NCBI RefSeq assembly: GCF_013035425.1
Contig: NZ_WQHX01000003.1
Span: 447,001 to 511,000 of the forward strand
Source: Ruegeria arenilitoris
GTDB lineage: Bacteria; Pseudomonadota; Alphaproteobacteria; Rhodobacterales; Rhodobacteraceae
Direction: 5' to 3'
DNA length: 64,000 nucleotides
A program made the translations under genes and the position numbers. Of this stretch, positions 32,678 through 40,440 are shown one piece after another. Numbering within the stretch: the first letter of the stretch is position 1; the number at the start of each line of letters is the position of its first letter. The notes below the pieces were generated by a model. It saw only the letters and a program-made list of their open reading frames with translations. It was not told the DNA's origin and searched no databases.

Positions 32678-33952
32678 TTACGTGGTAGTTTCGTAAGAAA
32701 AGACCTCTAAGTCTTCATCAAAACCGCGCAAAGAATGCGCCCCCAATTTTTGCGGCTCTTCAGATACCAAGTTCACAAAATCGCCCGTTGCTAAAAGCCG
32801 CCCCTCCAGTTTTCGCGTCAGGCCCTCTAACCTGCTGACAATCGCGACTGATGTGCCAGTTACCGTAAAATCCAAGCGCTTCTCAGTGCCAACATTGCCG
32901 TAGACAGCCGCGCCCGTGTGCAACCCAACGCCAAATTCAGCACGGTCTGATGGATCAAGTTCTTCATTCCTCTGAAACGCTTCGCGCGCCGCGGAAAGGG
33001 CTGCTTCGCACATGTCTTCGGGTAGCCTTCGTTGACCATCAAAGGGAAAGATCGCAAGCAACCCATCGCCAACGAACTTGAGAATTTCTCCCCCGTGATC
33101 GTGTACCGCCCCACCGACACAATCGAAGAATTGGTTAACGGTTGCGACATATTTTTCCGATGACAAGCGCTGGCTCAAAGCTGTAGAGCCGCGCATATCA
33201 CTGAACAAGAGAGCACAGTTAATTCTGCTGACATCTCCTCGGGCTATTTGACCGTTAAGTACGGATCGACCGGACGCCTTGCCAAGATAGACCTCCATCA
33301 ACTCAGCTGCCAAGAACTGCTCCGTCAATACACGCGCTGCACCAAGCAAAGGTAAAGATAGCCGCGACAGACCATCTACCTCACGGTCCGTGAAACCAGT
33401 ACGACGCTTTGTAGCAAAAGAAACAGATGCGCCCAAAGCCCACTCAATCTCTCCGTCAAAGACAACAGTACGATTGCCGAATGGTGCACTGAATACGACG
33501 TAATCGGTGACACCTGCTTCAGCGAGTTTTCGAAATAGCGGAAATTTGTCACGGGTCGCTTGGTCAGTCAGATTTGCTCGCATGAAAGGAAACTGGATTG
33601 TTCCGTTCGCAAGTCCGTCCGCCAACTCCCATACTTTCTTGTTAAAGTGTTGTTTCGCGATCTCATTTGCCAATTTCGAATTCTCTCCGAAGGGTGCTTT
33701 GTCGAAGAGATCAGCCGTTACTGAGCTGCGTGGAAGAACAGTCCATTCAATACGATGGTTCGAGGCATCCCACGTTGCATCGAGCAATCCGATTACAGGG
33801 TGCATCATCAGGCGGCCCAAGGAAACACGCGTGACCGGCACGCCACCATCGATCAGCCTGTTACTTAACTGCTCGACTAGTCCACCAAGATCAGCATCAA
33901 AAAAAGCCAGTTTTTGCAGCCAATCTGCAATGCGGTCGAAAACATCCGCCAT
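32678..33952 (-). CDS. Class III cyclase with N-terminal sensor domain, altered active site
   Basis: About 424 residues from the ATG at 33952 (GGAGG eight bases upstream). The N-terminal 200 residues form a soluble sensor-like domain without membrane segments (WALGASVSFATKRRTGFTDR is a typical end). The cyclase domain has both metal aspartates (CALLFSDMRGSTALS and ILKFVGDGLLAIFP, with the usual Lys). However, the TVIGDAVNVASRLE block reads TVTGTSVAIVSRLE: the Asp is Thr and the transition-state Asn is Ala, while the Arg remains. Activity may be reduced or altered. It is monocistronic. Confidence 0.83.
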   Translation of the reverse strand: MADVFDRIADWLQKLAFFDADLGGLVEQLSNRLIDGGVPVTRVSLGRLMMHPVIGLLDATWDASNHRIEWTVLPRSSVTADLFDKAPFGENSKLANEIAKQHFNKKVWELADGLANGTIQFPFMRANLTDQATRDKFPLFRKLAEAGVTDYVVFSAPFGNRTVVFDGEIEWALGASVSFATKRRTGFTDREVDGLSRLSLPLLGAARVLTEQFLAAELMEVYLGKASGRSVLNGQIARGDVSRINCALLFSDMRGSTALSQRLSSEKYVATVNQFFDCVGGAVHDHGGEILKFVGDGLLAIFPFDGQRRLPEDMCEAALSAAREAFQRNEELDPSDRAEFGVGLHTGAAVYGNVGTEKRLDFTVTGTSVAIVSRLEGLTRKLEGRLLATGDFVNLVSEEPQKLGAHSLRGFDEDLEVFSYETTT

Positions 33953-34170
33953 GACGTACACCTCCGCCACCATCTTGTTACAGCCGGAGGCTCGTGTCAT
34001 TCGGTTTGTCTTAGAACACTCAATTCACTAACAATGGGATTGCAAATTCTTATGCGCGTTCGCTCGCTATTCAGGCGATCGTCAGCATCGGAGCCCAAAT
34101 TGAGATTTGCTGCTTTTCGTCACAATGTCCGGTGTTGATTTAAGGCAATTCAAATAGGAAGGGCAATAAA

Positions 34171-34536
34171 GTGAAATTCAAAAAGTTGTACTCAGACGCC
34201 CAAGGCGAAAGCCATTGGAAAGACATCGAAGTTGAACTTGAGGAGCAAACATTCGCACCGCCTGCAAAAGCAATCGAGATTTCAAAGCCCGAGGCGGCTA
34301 CGCAAACCATGTTTTTGAGGCTTAAGAAAGGTTGGGATCAACCAATTCATCCTACACCTGTCGCTCAAAAGCTCATTTGTCTTTCTGGCGCGGTACGAGT
34401 GACCGCGAGCGATGGCGACTACAGGGATATTGGGCCAGGCGACGTTTGGCATATGGAAGACAAGTACGGCAAGGGTCACCATACAGTTGTAACAAGTGAC
34501 GAAGACTTTCTGTCGGTGATTGTACAATACGAGTAG
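34171..34536 (+). CDS. Small cupin-domain protein
   Basis: A 121-residue protein starting at a GTG preceded by GGAAGGG. The second half is a single cupin barrel: IHPTPVAQKLICLSGAVRVT (first cupin motif, with a weakened metal site), then GDYRDIGPGDVWHMEDKYGK and GHHTVVTSDEDFLSVIVQYE (second motif). Function is unknown; such proteins bind small acids or act as isomerases or dioxygenases. It stands alone, followed by a repeat copy. Confidence 0.75.
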   Translation: MKFKKLYSDAQGESHWKDIEVELEEQTFAPPAKAIEISKPEAATQTMFLRLKKGWDQPIHPTPVAQKLICLSGAVRVTASDGDYRDIGPGDVWHMEDKYGKGHHTVVTSDEDFLSVIVQYE

Positions 34537-34589
34537 CCGAGACAGCGCCGGCCTGCATGACAAAGCCACCATTCAATATCGACTTGCTA

Positions 34590-34661
34590 AGGTCTGCTTA
34601 GTCCGCATTGCGGTCGCTCGCGGCAATTCAGCGAATGACCACACCGAGCCCAAAGTGGCCT
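34590..34661. repeat. Interspersed hairpin repeat, copy 12 (rightmost seen)
   Basis: Reads AGGTCTGCTTAGTCCGCATT, GCGGTCGCTCGCGGCAATTC, AGCGAATGACCACACCGAGC, CCAAAGTGGCC. To the right of this, I found no further copies in the window. Confidence 0.68.
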
Positions 34662-34696
34662 TAAGAAATACGTCGACTTTGAGGGCACGTGACTGA

Positions 34697-34727
34697 GAAG
34701 AAAAAGACCGGCGCAAACGCGCCGGCC
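34697..34727 (-). terminator. Rho-independent terminator, minus strand
   Basis: On the minus strand CCGGCGC-GTTT-GCGCCGG (34708-34725) is followed directly by TCTTTTTCT. This is a strong stem with a U-rich tail. The nearest minus-strand CDS ends at 35184, so it may end that transcript or a short RNA of about 100-150 bases encoded between 34730 and 34860. Confidence 0.7.
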
Positions 34728-35183
34728 AGTCCAACAGGGAGGTTGCAGAGTTGACCTCTGCATCGCGAAGTCACCACAGAGATTTGGCATCAGTTGGGCC
34801 TCATTTTGGATTATTGTGCGGATGTGGCTTCTTTGCCGACACGTCAATCTACTGAACTTCAGATGAATGGCAGCTCTTGGAGACGCGAGAGCGATCAGCC
34901 TGCCGTTGTCTGAGGTTGTTTATTCGAAAAAAAAAAAAAAAAAAATCGAAAAAACTTTTAGGAAGGGGTGACGGGCTGTGGGGAGGCCTAGCTCCACTGG
35001 CCCCAGCGATCTTTTCAGGTGGGGGGGCATTTTCGGAAATTTCTCTAGTCTGACAAAACCCAGCCCAGAGACCTACCTTTGTCCCCCGGAGAGCCCGTAT
35101 AGGCGCCGCAATAGTCAACCCACTACCGGTCGCCCAGCGCAGTAGCCAAACGATCCGCGACGACGAGTGCTTAGGTTAATTTC
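34728..35183. other. Left flank of the integrase-side module; A19 tract
   Basis: This stretch has no convincing gene. It contains a 19-base A run at 34927-34945 followed by TCGAAAAAAC, and then a G+C-rich stretch (GGTGGGGGGGCA near 35020). An open minus-strand frame at 34849-35118 is rejected because the A run would encode a phenylalanine run and no domain is recognisable. Base composition shifts here from moderate to high G+C going right. Confidence 0.4.
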
Positions 35184-35255
35184 TCACGCTTCATGGACGG
35201 CCTTGGGTCGCAGGTCGCGCTTGGGGATGCTCAGAGTGAGAATGGGCCGGTTCAT
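35184..35255 (-). CDS. 23-residue small protein, coupled to the preceding gene
   Basis: A short frame from ATG 35253-35255 to TGA 35184-35186, encoding MNRPILTLSIPKRDLRPKAV plus three residues. GGAGG lies about 9 bases upstream, and the ATG overlaps the stop of the previous gene (ATGA), which favours translational coupling. No family is known to me. It may be a real micro-protein of the island. Confidence 0.4.
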   Translation of the reverse strand: MNRPILTLSIPKRDLRPKAVHEA

Positions 35256-35632
35256 TGGACTGATCCTCCGTGGTCGTAGTGGGTGACGAAGTCGACACCA
35301 AGGCCGAGATAGTCCGCCACTGCCCGGCCCACCCCCTCGATGCCGAGGCGGTCGCTGCAGTACTGGCAGGCGGCGCCGACGATGACGTGTTTGGGTTTCC
35401 GGCCCGGCAGGACGCGGGCCATCAGGACGGGCAACCGATCCTCGGTCCACGGCGCGCCGCAGGTCATGCAGTCGCGCTCGCCCGTCTCAATGGACCGGAG
35501 GTTCTGGACGAGGACCTCCAGACCGTGCGGGTTGAGGCTGAGAACCTCGCCGAGGAGCGGCGTGATCTCGACCGTCGTGACGCCTTTCCTGCGGGCCTTG
35601 GATGCGGCCTTTCTGCGCTCGTGCCGGTTCAT
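35252..35632 (-). CDS. Island protein with two CxxC pairs
   Basis: A 126-residue protein. The N-terminus is basic (MNRHERRKAASKARRKG), a composition common in phage/island proteins that bind nucleic acid. Further on, CMTCGAPW and CQYC form two cysteine pairs about 38 residues apart, consistent with a zinc-binding knuckle. Not recognised as a named family. It is high in G+C and lies downstream of the helicase/primase on the same strand. Confidence 0.65.
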   Translation of the reverse strand: MNRHERRKAASKARRKGVTTVEITPLLGEVLSLNPHGLEVLVQNLRSIETGERDCMTCGAPWTEDRLPVLMARVLPGRKPKHVIVGAACQYCSDRLGIEGVGRAVADYLGLGVDFVTHYDHGGSVQ

Positions 35633-35956
35633 GCGCGCACCCGTTTCTGGGTGTGTATCGCCTGTAGCGGGGTGTATCGGGCGTGTAATGGGTAGTAATC
35701 CTTTATAAACAACAACTTAGACGAGTGTAACGCCGTAACGCCCAAAAACGACAAAAAACTTTCACAGGAAACACTTTCTTTTTTACTCCCTATAAATCCA
35801 AAACACACATCCTCTTTTATTTCTATATTACTACCCGTTACCTCGTTACAGTCGTTACAAATAGAATAAGAGTTTAGAAAGTAAGAGAAAAATCGGTGAC
35901 GGGTTGCCGGGCCAAGCCGGCACACCGCATCACAGGGCCGCGTGAGTGCGCGGCTT
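35633..35956. other. AT-rich spacer downstream of the helicase gene
   Basis: About 320 bases of AT-rich DNA between two G+C-rich island genes. I see no convincing CDS. GTTACCTCGTTACAGTCGTT at about 35838 carries repeated GTTAC/GTTACA units, and TGTAACGCCGTAACGCC lies near 35727. Iterated short direct repeats beside a primase/helicase gene would suit a replication origin; this is speculative. Confidence 0.3.
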
Positions 35957-38944
35957 TTAGGCGTCATCGTCAGTTTCCTCCCAGATGAGGGGTTGAGCGA
36001 CACTTTCCTGGAACGCGGCCCTCAGCTTGGGCAGTGCCTCGAAGTTCCTGCCGCGCGTTGGATTTGAAGCTCCGCCTAGGCGCATCGTCTTTGGCTTCGA
36101 CACTGCGTCGCCGAGCAGGGCATCCACGCTGGCCCAGAATGCTTCATTGCTTGAGGGTTTCTCGTGAACGCGATGGTCATGCACCCACTTCGAATACGCC
36201 GCGTGGATGACGGCCACAGGCAGGCGCACAGGCTCATTGGGTGATAGTTCCACGTAAACCCGGTTCAAGTTGGCATCCGTCCGCAGGCCACCCGTGGCCG
36301 CGTCCACCGCGTAGTATCCGCTGCTGCTGTGGACATCCGTGAACGTCTGACCGCTGCTCAGGAATGAGTACAGCCAGGCTGCGACGTTGTCGGATGACTT
36401 GAACGTGGCCGTCACGGCCGCCTCGGATTTCCACTTTGGCGGCTTGCGAATTTCATCCGCGTCGACCTCCCGGTTCAGCATCATGTGCAGGAAGGCACCG
36501 CGGGCTTTTTCGATCGCCCGCCTCAGCCGTTTGAAATACTCCACGTCACCCACAAACTTAGCGGAGCATTCAAACACGACATGCCGCCGGTCTTGCAGGC
36601 CAAGGGGCGCAAACCAAACATCGTTCGATGACATTATGACCTTGGTGTAGTTCGGGACTTGGATCCGATCCTTGTACTTCAATTCCATCCCGCGCATTTC
36701 ATCGGTGATGACGGCCTTGTACGCGCCCGTCTCCTTCTTCTGACCGCCCCACAGCGCCTCATTCATGCTCAACAGCACGTTCAGGCCCAGGTGGCCGGTG
36801 AAGCGTCCCGTCAGATCTTCCGTCCTGCTGACGACCATTCCGTGGACACCAAAGATCGGCATGAGCAGGCCGTCAACGACCATGCCCTTGCCGGTTCCTT
36901 CAATGGACTTCAGCACCAACACTGGCAGGTTGGTCCGTTCGGGAAACTGAATGGCTGTGGCTATCCAATCCAACTGGTACTCGTACTTCTCCAAATCGTC
37001 ATCGGCCCAAACCTGAAAGAAGTGGTCGAGGATCGTTTCCAACGCATCACCCACCTCCTGATCCCCCTCAGGGTCGAATGGCTCAGCCAAGTAGCCTTGC
37101 CACATGTTGTAAATTCCGCCCTGCTGGATGGTGCGCCCATGTTCGCGTACTGACGCCCTTGGCTTGAACTGGACCGCATCAAACGTATTGCGCTGAGGCC
37201 AACTCATCCATCTGGGCAGGATCTCCACCCGCCGTGGGCCATCTTGCGTCAACTCGATGGCATACTGGTTGGCCATGTACGTTCTCAGGTCACTGGGTGA
37301 GATGAGCGACATCTGCCAGTTTCCCAATTCATCCTGACGTTCAGTAACGATAGCCGTCTTGCCGCCAAACATTGCCACGCCATGCCGTTGGTTTATGTCA
37401 TGCAGCGCGTCATGCAGCATGGGCAAGCCGTCGCTCTGGACCGCCTCCCGCCCACGTACCTGGGCAGAGGCTCGCTTTACCCACATCTTGATCTTGGCGC
37501 GGTGATCTCGCTTGCCGCCGCTCAAGACGCCAGCAGCCAGGTTGAGGAGTTGCGTCCACTCTTCGTCGGTCTCTTCCATTTCATGCCTGCCCAGGGCGTA
37601 GGCAGTGGCTTGGATTAGGCGAAAGGCTTTTTCTCGCCCAGTGCCGTCGTCGCGGATCGCATCCTTCAGGCGCTGGGCTTCGGCAAGAAACACAGCCACG
37701 GGGAGGCCAGCCCGATCGCCGTTGCGCAGGCGAAACAACACATGAGGCCCGACGTCATACACGAACGGCGACCCGCTCTTGTCGAGGCGCAGCAGCGCCG
37801 CCCAACTGTCGGATGGCCTGAAGGGTGATTGCGCCCGCAACTTGGTGTCTGGATCCATGCCCGCTAATTTCAGCCACAAATCCGTCAGTGTGTGCGTCAC
37901 CTCCCTGCCTTGCAGTTGGACTGTCACGCTGGATGACAGCGCGAGGGCGTCGTTATCTTCCAAGACGCTAACCCGCAGCCCGGCTTTGTTTTCGCGGGTG
38001 GTAATCGTCAGGCTGTGGTCTCGCGCCAAGGTCGTGCGCTCCTCGCCCTCTGGCGTTTCAACCGTCCTGCTGTCAAAGCGCCCACCCTTGGCACCGATCA
38101 CGACGCAAGGCGGCCCTATGTGCGTGCCTTCCACATTCGACACTGGCGCGCCATCGAAGCTGACCCTCTCCCACGAAAGCGTGGTTGGGTCATAAATCGA
38201 CCAACTCCGCGCATGATCGCCCCACCGCCGCCTGAAGCCGACGCCCCTCAGCATGGCCTGAGCGAGGAGTGCCGCGCCAAAGCGCGGCAGGTCGTCGGGA
38301 TCCTTCATCTGCACGTAATGGTGGCTGGATGGCGACGTGAACACTGCCTCGCCCGTTTCGTCATCAATCAGGCGCGACGATGAGGAGGGCAAGTCAATAC
38401 GTCCAACGCCCTCCAAACCCGGTGCGATCCGACACATTGCCTTCCACCATTCCTCGGTGTCGTGAAAGGTCAGCTCTTCGGGCTGATCATCGGTAAAGTC
38501 TCGATCGAACAACAGCCACGACGAGGGCCGCATGTTGGCCTTCGCGCGGCTAATTGCCAGGCCATCATCAAGCTGATGCCAACCCGCTCCCGTGCCGCCT
38601 GCTTTCTCGATGGCCTTGGCACTCAGGATGTCAAATGGACCCACTGGCGCATCCACAAATCGGCCCACACAGAGGCAGGCCTGCGGGTCGCGCCCAACTA
38701 TCTCCAGCACCTCCACCATCGCCGCCTGATCCGGCACCGGAATTTGCAGGCCCCTGTAGTGAGGCGCGTTCGCTGCGGCCTGCTTGATGACCTTACCGTC
38801 CACGACGTCAAAGACCTTGTTCGCGGCTTTGCCTCCTGTGCAACGCATTACGACGAGCGCATCGGGACCATTCTGATCGCCCTCACAGCGGCCACGCAGG
38901 CTCTCGTGCGCGTTGGTTGTCGTCTCGATGTCTTTAGGGGCCAT
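35957..38944 (-). CDS. Superfamily-3 helicase/primase-like replication protein (DUF5906 type)
   Basis: A 995-residue protein typical of phage-inducible or plasmid-like islands. The C-terminal third is a superfamily-3 helicase/D5-like ATPase: Walker A in LKSIEGTGKGMVVDGLL (near residue 665), LGLNVLLSMNEALWGGQKKE (Walker B region) and YTKVIMSSNDVWFAP (sensor 1/motif C). The N-terminal half resembles primase-polymerase or virulence-E-type regions (PSSWLLFDRDFTDDQPEE, FTSPSSHHYVQM), without a zinc finger that I can point to. It would unwind and prime the element's DNA. It stands between the island's small genes and the AlpA/integrase end, on the same strand. Confidence 0.82.
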   Translation of the reverse strand: MAPKDIETTTNAHESLRGRCEGDQNGPDALVVMRCTGGKAANKVFDVVDGKVIKQAAANAPHYRGLQIPVPDQAAMVEVLEIVGRDPQACLCVGRFVDAPVGPFDILSAKAIEKAGGTGAGWHQLDDGLAISRAKANMRPSSWLLFDRDFTDDQPEELTFHDTEEWWKAMCRIAPGLEGVGRIDLPSSSSRLIDDETGEAVFTSPSSHHYVQMKDPDDLPRFGAALLAQAMLRGVGFRRRWGDHARSWSIYDPTTLSWERVSFDGAPVSNVEGTHIGPPCVVIGAKGGRFDSRTVETPEGEERTTLARDHSLTITTRENKAGLRVSVLEDNDALALSSSVTVQLQGREVTHTLTDLWLKLAGMDPDTKLRAQSPFRPSDSWAALLRLDKSGSPFVYDVGPHVLFRLRNGDRAGLPVAVFLAEAQRLKDAIRDDGTGREKAFRLIQATAYALGRHEMEETDEEWTQLLNLAAGVLSGGKRDHRAKIKMWVKRASAQVRGREAVQSDGLPMLHDALHDINQRHGVAMFGGKTAIVTERQDELGNWQMSLISPSDLRTYMANQYAIELTQDGPRRVEILPRWMSWPQRNTFDAVQFKPRASVREHGRTIQQGGIYNMWQGYLAEPFDPEGDQEVGDALETILDHFFQVWADDDLEKYEYQLDWIATAIQFPERTNLPVLVLKSIEGTGKGMVVDGLLMPIFGVHGMVVSRTEDLTGRFTGHLGLNVLLSMNEALWGGQKKETGAYKAVITDEMRGMELKYKDRIQVPNYTKVIMSSNDVWFAPLGLQDRRHVVFECSAKFVGDVEYFKRLRRAIEKARGAFLHMMLNREVDADEIRKPPKWKSEAAVTATFKSSDNVAAWLYSFLSSGQTFTDVHSSSGYYAVDAATGGLRTDANLNRVYVELSPNEPVRLPVAVIHAAYSKWVHDHRVHEKPSSNEAFWASVDALLGDAVSKPKTMRLGGASNPTRGRNFEALPKLRAAFQESVAQPLIWEETDDDA

Positions 38945-39033
38945 TTCCGTCTCCTAATTATGGCCGGGGGATCTCAGATCCTCCGCTTCTGTCTGTTTTT
39001 GTGCGGCTTGAAGCCCACCGGTTACTGATCGGG

Positions 39034-39300
39034 TTACTTCTCGCCCCTCAGAACCGCATTTATCTCGGCGCTCAACTCGCCCAGCGCCTCGTCAACAGCG
39101 CGGGCCAGTTCTCGGGTCTCGCCCAGCCGTGGCACCCGCTCCAGCGTCTCGAGGTGCTGCCGACGCCTTCGGGGTTTCCGCGACGCAGCCACGGCGCGCA
39201 GACCCCTCTCGAAGCGATAGCCGCGTGTGCTGGCCACGAGATCGCAGCCGAACCGTTCGGCCAGATCGCGCAGGGCGCGTTTGTAGCGATGGTCATTCAT
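39034..39300 (-). CDS. Small basic island protein
   Basis: An 88-residue protein from the ATG at 39300. It is very Arg-rich (GYRFERGLRAVAASRKPRRR) and helical, ending LGELSAEINAVLRGEK. It is likely a small DNA-associated protein of the element; no family recognised. The frame can be extended upstream to 39390, but that part is not protein-like and crosses a poly-T tract at 39392-39406. Confidence 0.5.
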   Translation of the reverse strand: MNDHRYKRALRDLAERFGCDLVASTRGYRFERGLRAVAASRKPRRRRQHLETLERVPRLGETRELARAVDEALGELSAEINAVLRGEK

Positions 39301-39438
39301 GATCGGTGGAACTGCATTACAGCCCTCTTGGTCGGAGGGTCTGCCCGTGCTAAATATTCGGTGGGATCCGAATGGTCGCTGGCAGACCATTTGATTTTTT
39401 TTTTTTTTGTGAGCGCCGTCCCGCTGGAGCGGCGTTCT

Positions 39439-39630
39439 TTACGTTTCCTCCAAAATTCGATGCTTGAACGCCGGGATCGGGAGGCCGTGCTTTGTCGCGA
39501 CCTTGCGGAGTCCGTTTTCTTCCTGCACCGAGTGGACAGCCACGGCGCAGCCCAGGCGCTGGGCGCATTCAATGCGGACGAGGATGTCTCTCTCTGTCGG
39601 TCGGGGTGGTGTCTTGCGGCGACCGGTCAT
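39439..39630 (-). CDS. Small island protein, 63 residues
   Basis: Starts at an ATG that overlaps the stop of the AlpA-like gene (ATGA at 39627-39630), so it is translationally coupled. The product contains PTERDILVRIECAQRLGCAV and QEENGLRKVATKHGLPIP, giving a helical, possibly HTH-like small protein. The larger minus-strand frame overlapping it (39297-39572) is rejected because it is Arg/Ser-rich nonsense in composition. Confidence 0.5.
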   Translation of the reverse strand: MTGRRKTPPRPTERDILVRIECAQRLGCAVAVHSVQEENGLRKVATKHGLPIPAFKHRILEET

Positions 39631-39887
39631 CAGGCCACCGCCTCCGGGAATTCGCCCGGCTTGATGCGGTTGCGTTCTTTGAGGGCCAAAATACTCTCGC
39701 CGTCGATCAGCGTCCGATCGCCGCGCTTATATGCGTCGATCTCCCCGGCATTGATCAGGCGATACACTGTGCTGGGCGAGCAACGCATCAGCGCCGCCGC
39801 TTCGAGGACCGTACAATCCGGCATTGGGTGGAGTGGGTATGCGGCTTCGCGATCAGGAACACCGCGTCGGCCTGTTTTCTTTTTCAT
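39630..39887 (-). CDS. AlpA/excisionase-like helix-turn-helix protein
   Basis: An 85-residue protein with an HTH_17-type DNA-binding domain: CTVLEAAALMRCSPSTVYRL followed by INAGEIDAYKRGDRTLIDGE, the MerR-like excisionase layout seen in AlpA and Xis proteins. In integrated elements such proteins control excision or early expression. It lies 0.55 kb from the next gene block and 0.5-1.8 kb from the integrase, which fits a recombination-directionality role (inference). Confidence 0.75.
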   Translation of the reverse strand: MKKKTGRRGVPDREAAYPLHPMPDCTVLEAAALMRCSPSTVYRLINAGEIDAYKRGDRTLIDGESILALKERNRIKPGEFPEAVA

Positions 39888-39953
39888 GTGTCACCTCTCG
39901 GTTCGAGTGATGACACCGAAGGCTACGCACGAAATCGCGCTCAGCAACAATAT

Positions 39954-39986
39954 AAAACGGCGCTTCCGCGGTAGCGCCGTTTTTTA
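39954..39986. terminator. Bidirectional rho-independent terminator
   Basis: AAAACGGCGCT (39954-39964) and AGCGCCGTTTT (39973-39983) form an 11-bp stem with an 8-base loop. A T run follows on the plus strand and a T-rich stretch on the minus strand. It sits immediately at the end of the minus-strand gene 39984-40424, whose stop codon overlaps the stem flank. Confidence 0.8.
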
Positions 39987-40424
39987 TTTGGGTAGGTCTT
40001 TCAGGACTGCCATGAACTTGCGCCAGTTTCCCTTCTCACTGACCCAGACCGCTGTTTCGGGGGCCGCACCCCGCCGCCGCGCCCGTATGTATCGGGTCAG
40101 GCGCTCCTGCATCCGCACTGATAAAACGGCCTGCTCAGCGGCGGCGTCCAGCAAGTCTTTCTCCAGCCAACCAGCCCTTTCCGGGGCGTCGACAACTGCG
40201 CAGAGCGCGGCAAAATTCTCCGCCTTGCGTCGCGCTGCCTGAGCCGACGCGCGCTGCGGCTGTACAGCCTTTTCTGTCATCTCGTAGAGGTTCAACTGCA
40301 TCGCCTCAACGGCTTCGCGCAGCGCTTCCTCATCGTCCAATGGCACCTCATACAAGTGGACAAAATACTCATGTTGAGGGTCCAGTTCCATTTCCGAATA
40401 AATGAGGGACTTTTTCTCACTCAT
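39984..40424 (-). CDS. Hypothetical island protein, 146 residues
   Basis: A soluble, acidic-to-basic helical protein: YFVHLYEVPLDDEEALREAV, then RASAQAARRKAENFAALCAV and a basic end (LTRYIRARRRGAAPETAVWV). I recognise no family. It lies 16 bases downstream of the integrase stop on the same strand and ends in a strong terminator, so it is probably the last gene of the integrase transcript. Confidence 0.55.
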   Translation of the reverse strand: MSEKKSLIYSEMELDPQHEYFVHLYEVPLDDEEALREAVEAMQLNLYEMTEKAVQPQRASAQAARRKAENFAALCAVVDAPERAGWLEKDLLDAAAEQAVLSVRMQERLTRYIRARRRGAAPETAVWVSEKGNWRKFMAVLKDLPK

Positions 40425-40440
40425 GCCCGGCCCTCCCCGA

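Noticed and set aside
2090..34661. CRISPR array made of the recurrent repeats
   Set aside because: Copies are kilobases apart, vary in length and have no regular spacers or cas genes.
34849..35118. 89-codon minus-strand frame with a phenylalanine run
   Set aside because: The phenylalanine run is produced by the 19-base A tract; no domain or ribosome site.
36659..37153. Plus-strand frames opposite the helicase/primase
   Set aside because: Antisense shadows with no family resemblance.
39297..39572. 91-codon minus-strand frame in the island
   Set aside because: Overlaps the better-supported coupled gene at 39439-39630 and crosses a poly-T tract; composition is Arg/Ser-rich noise.
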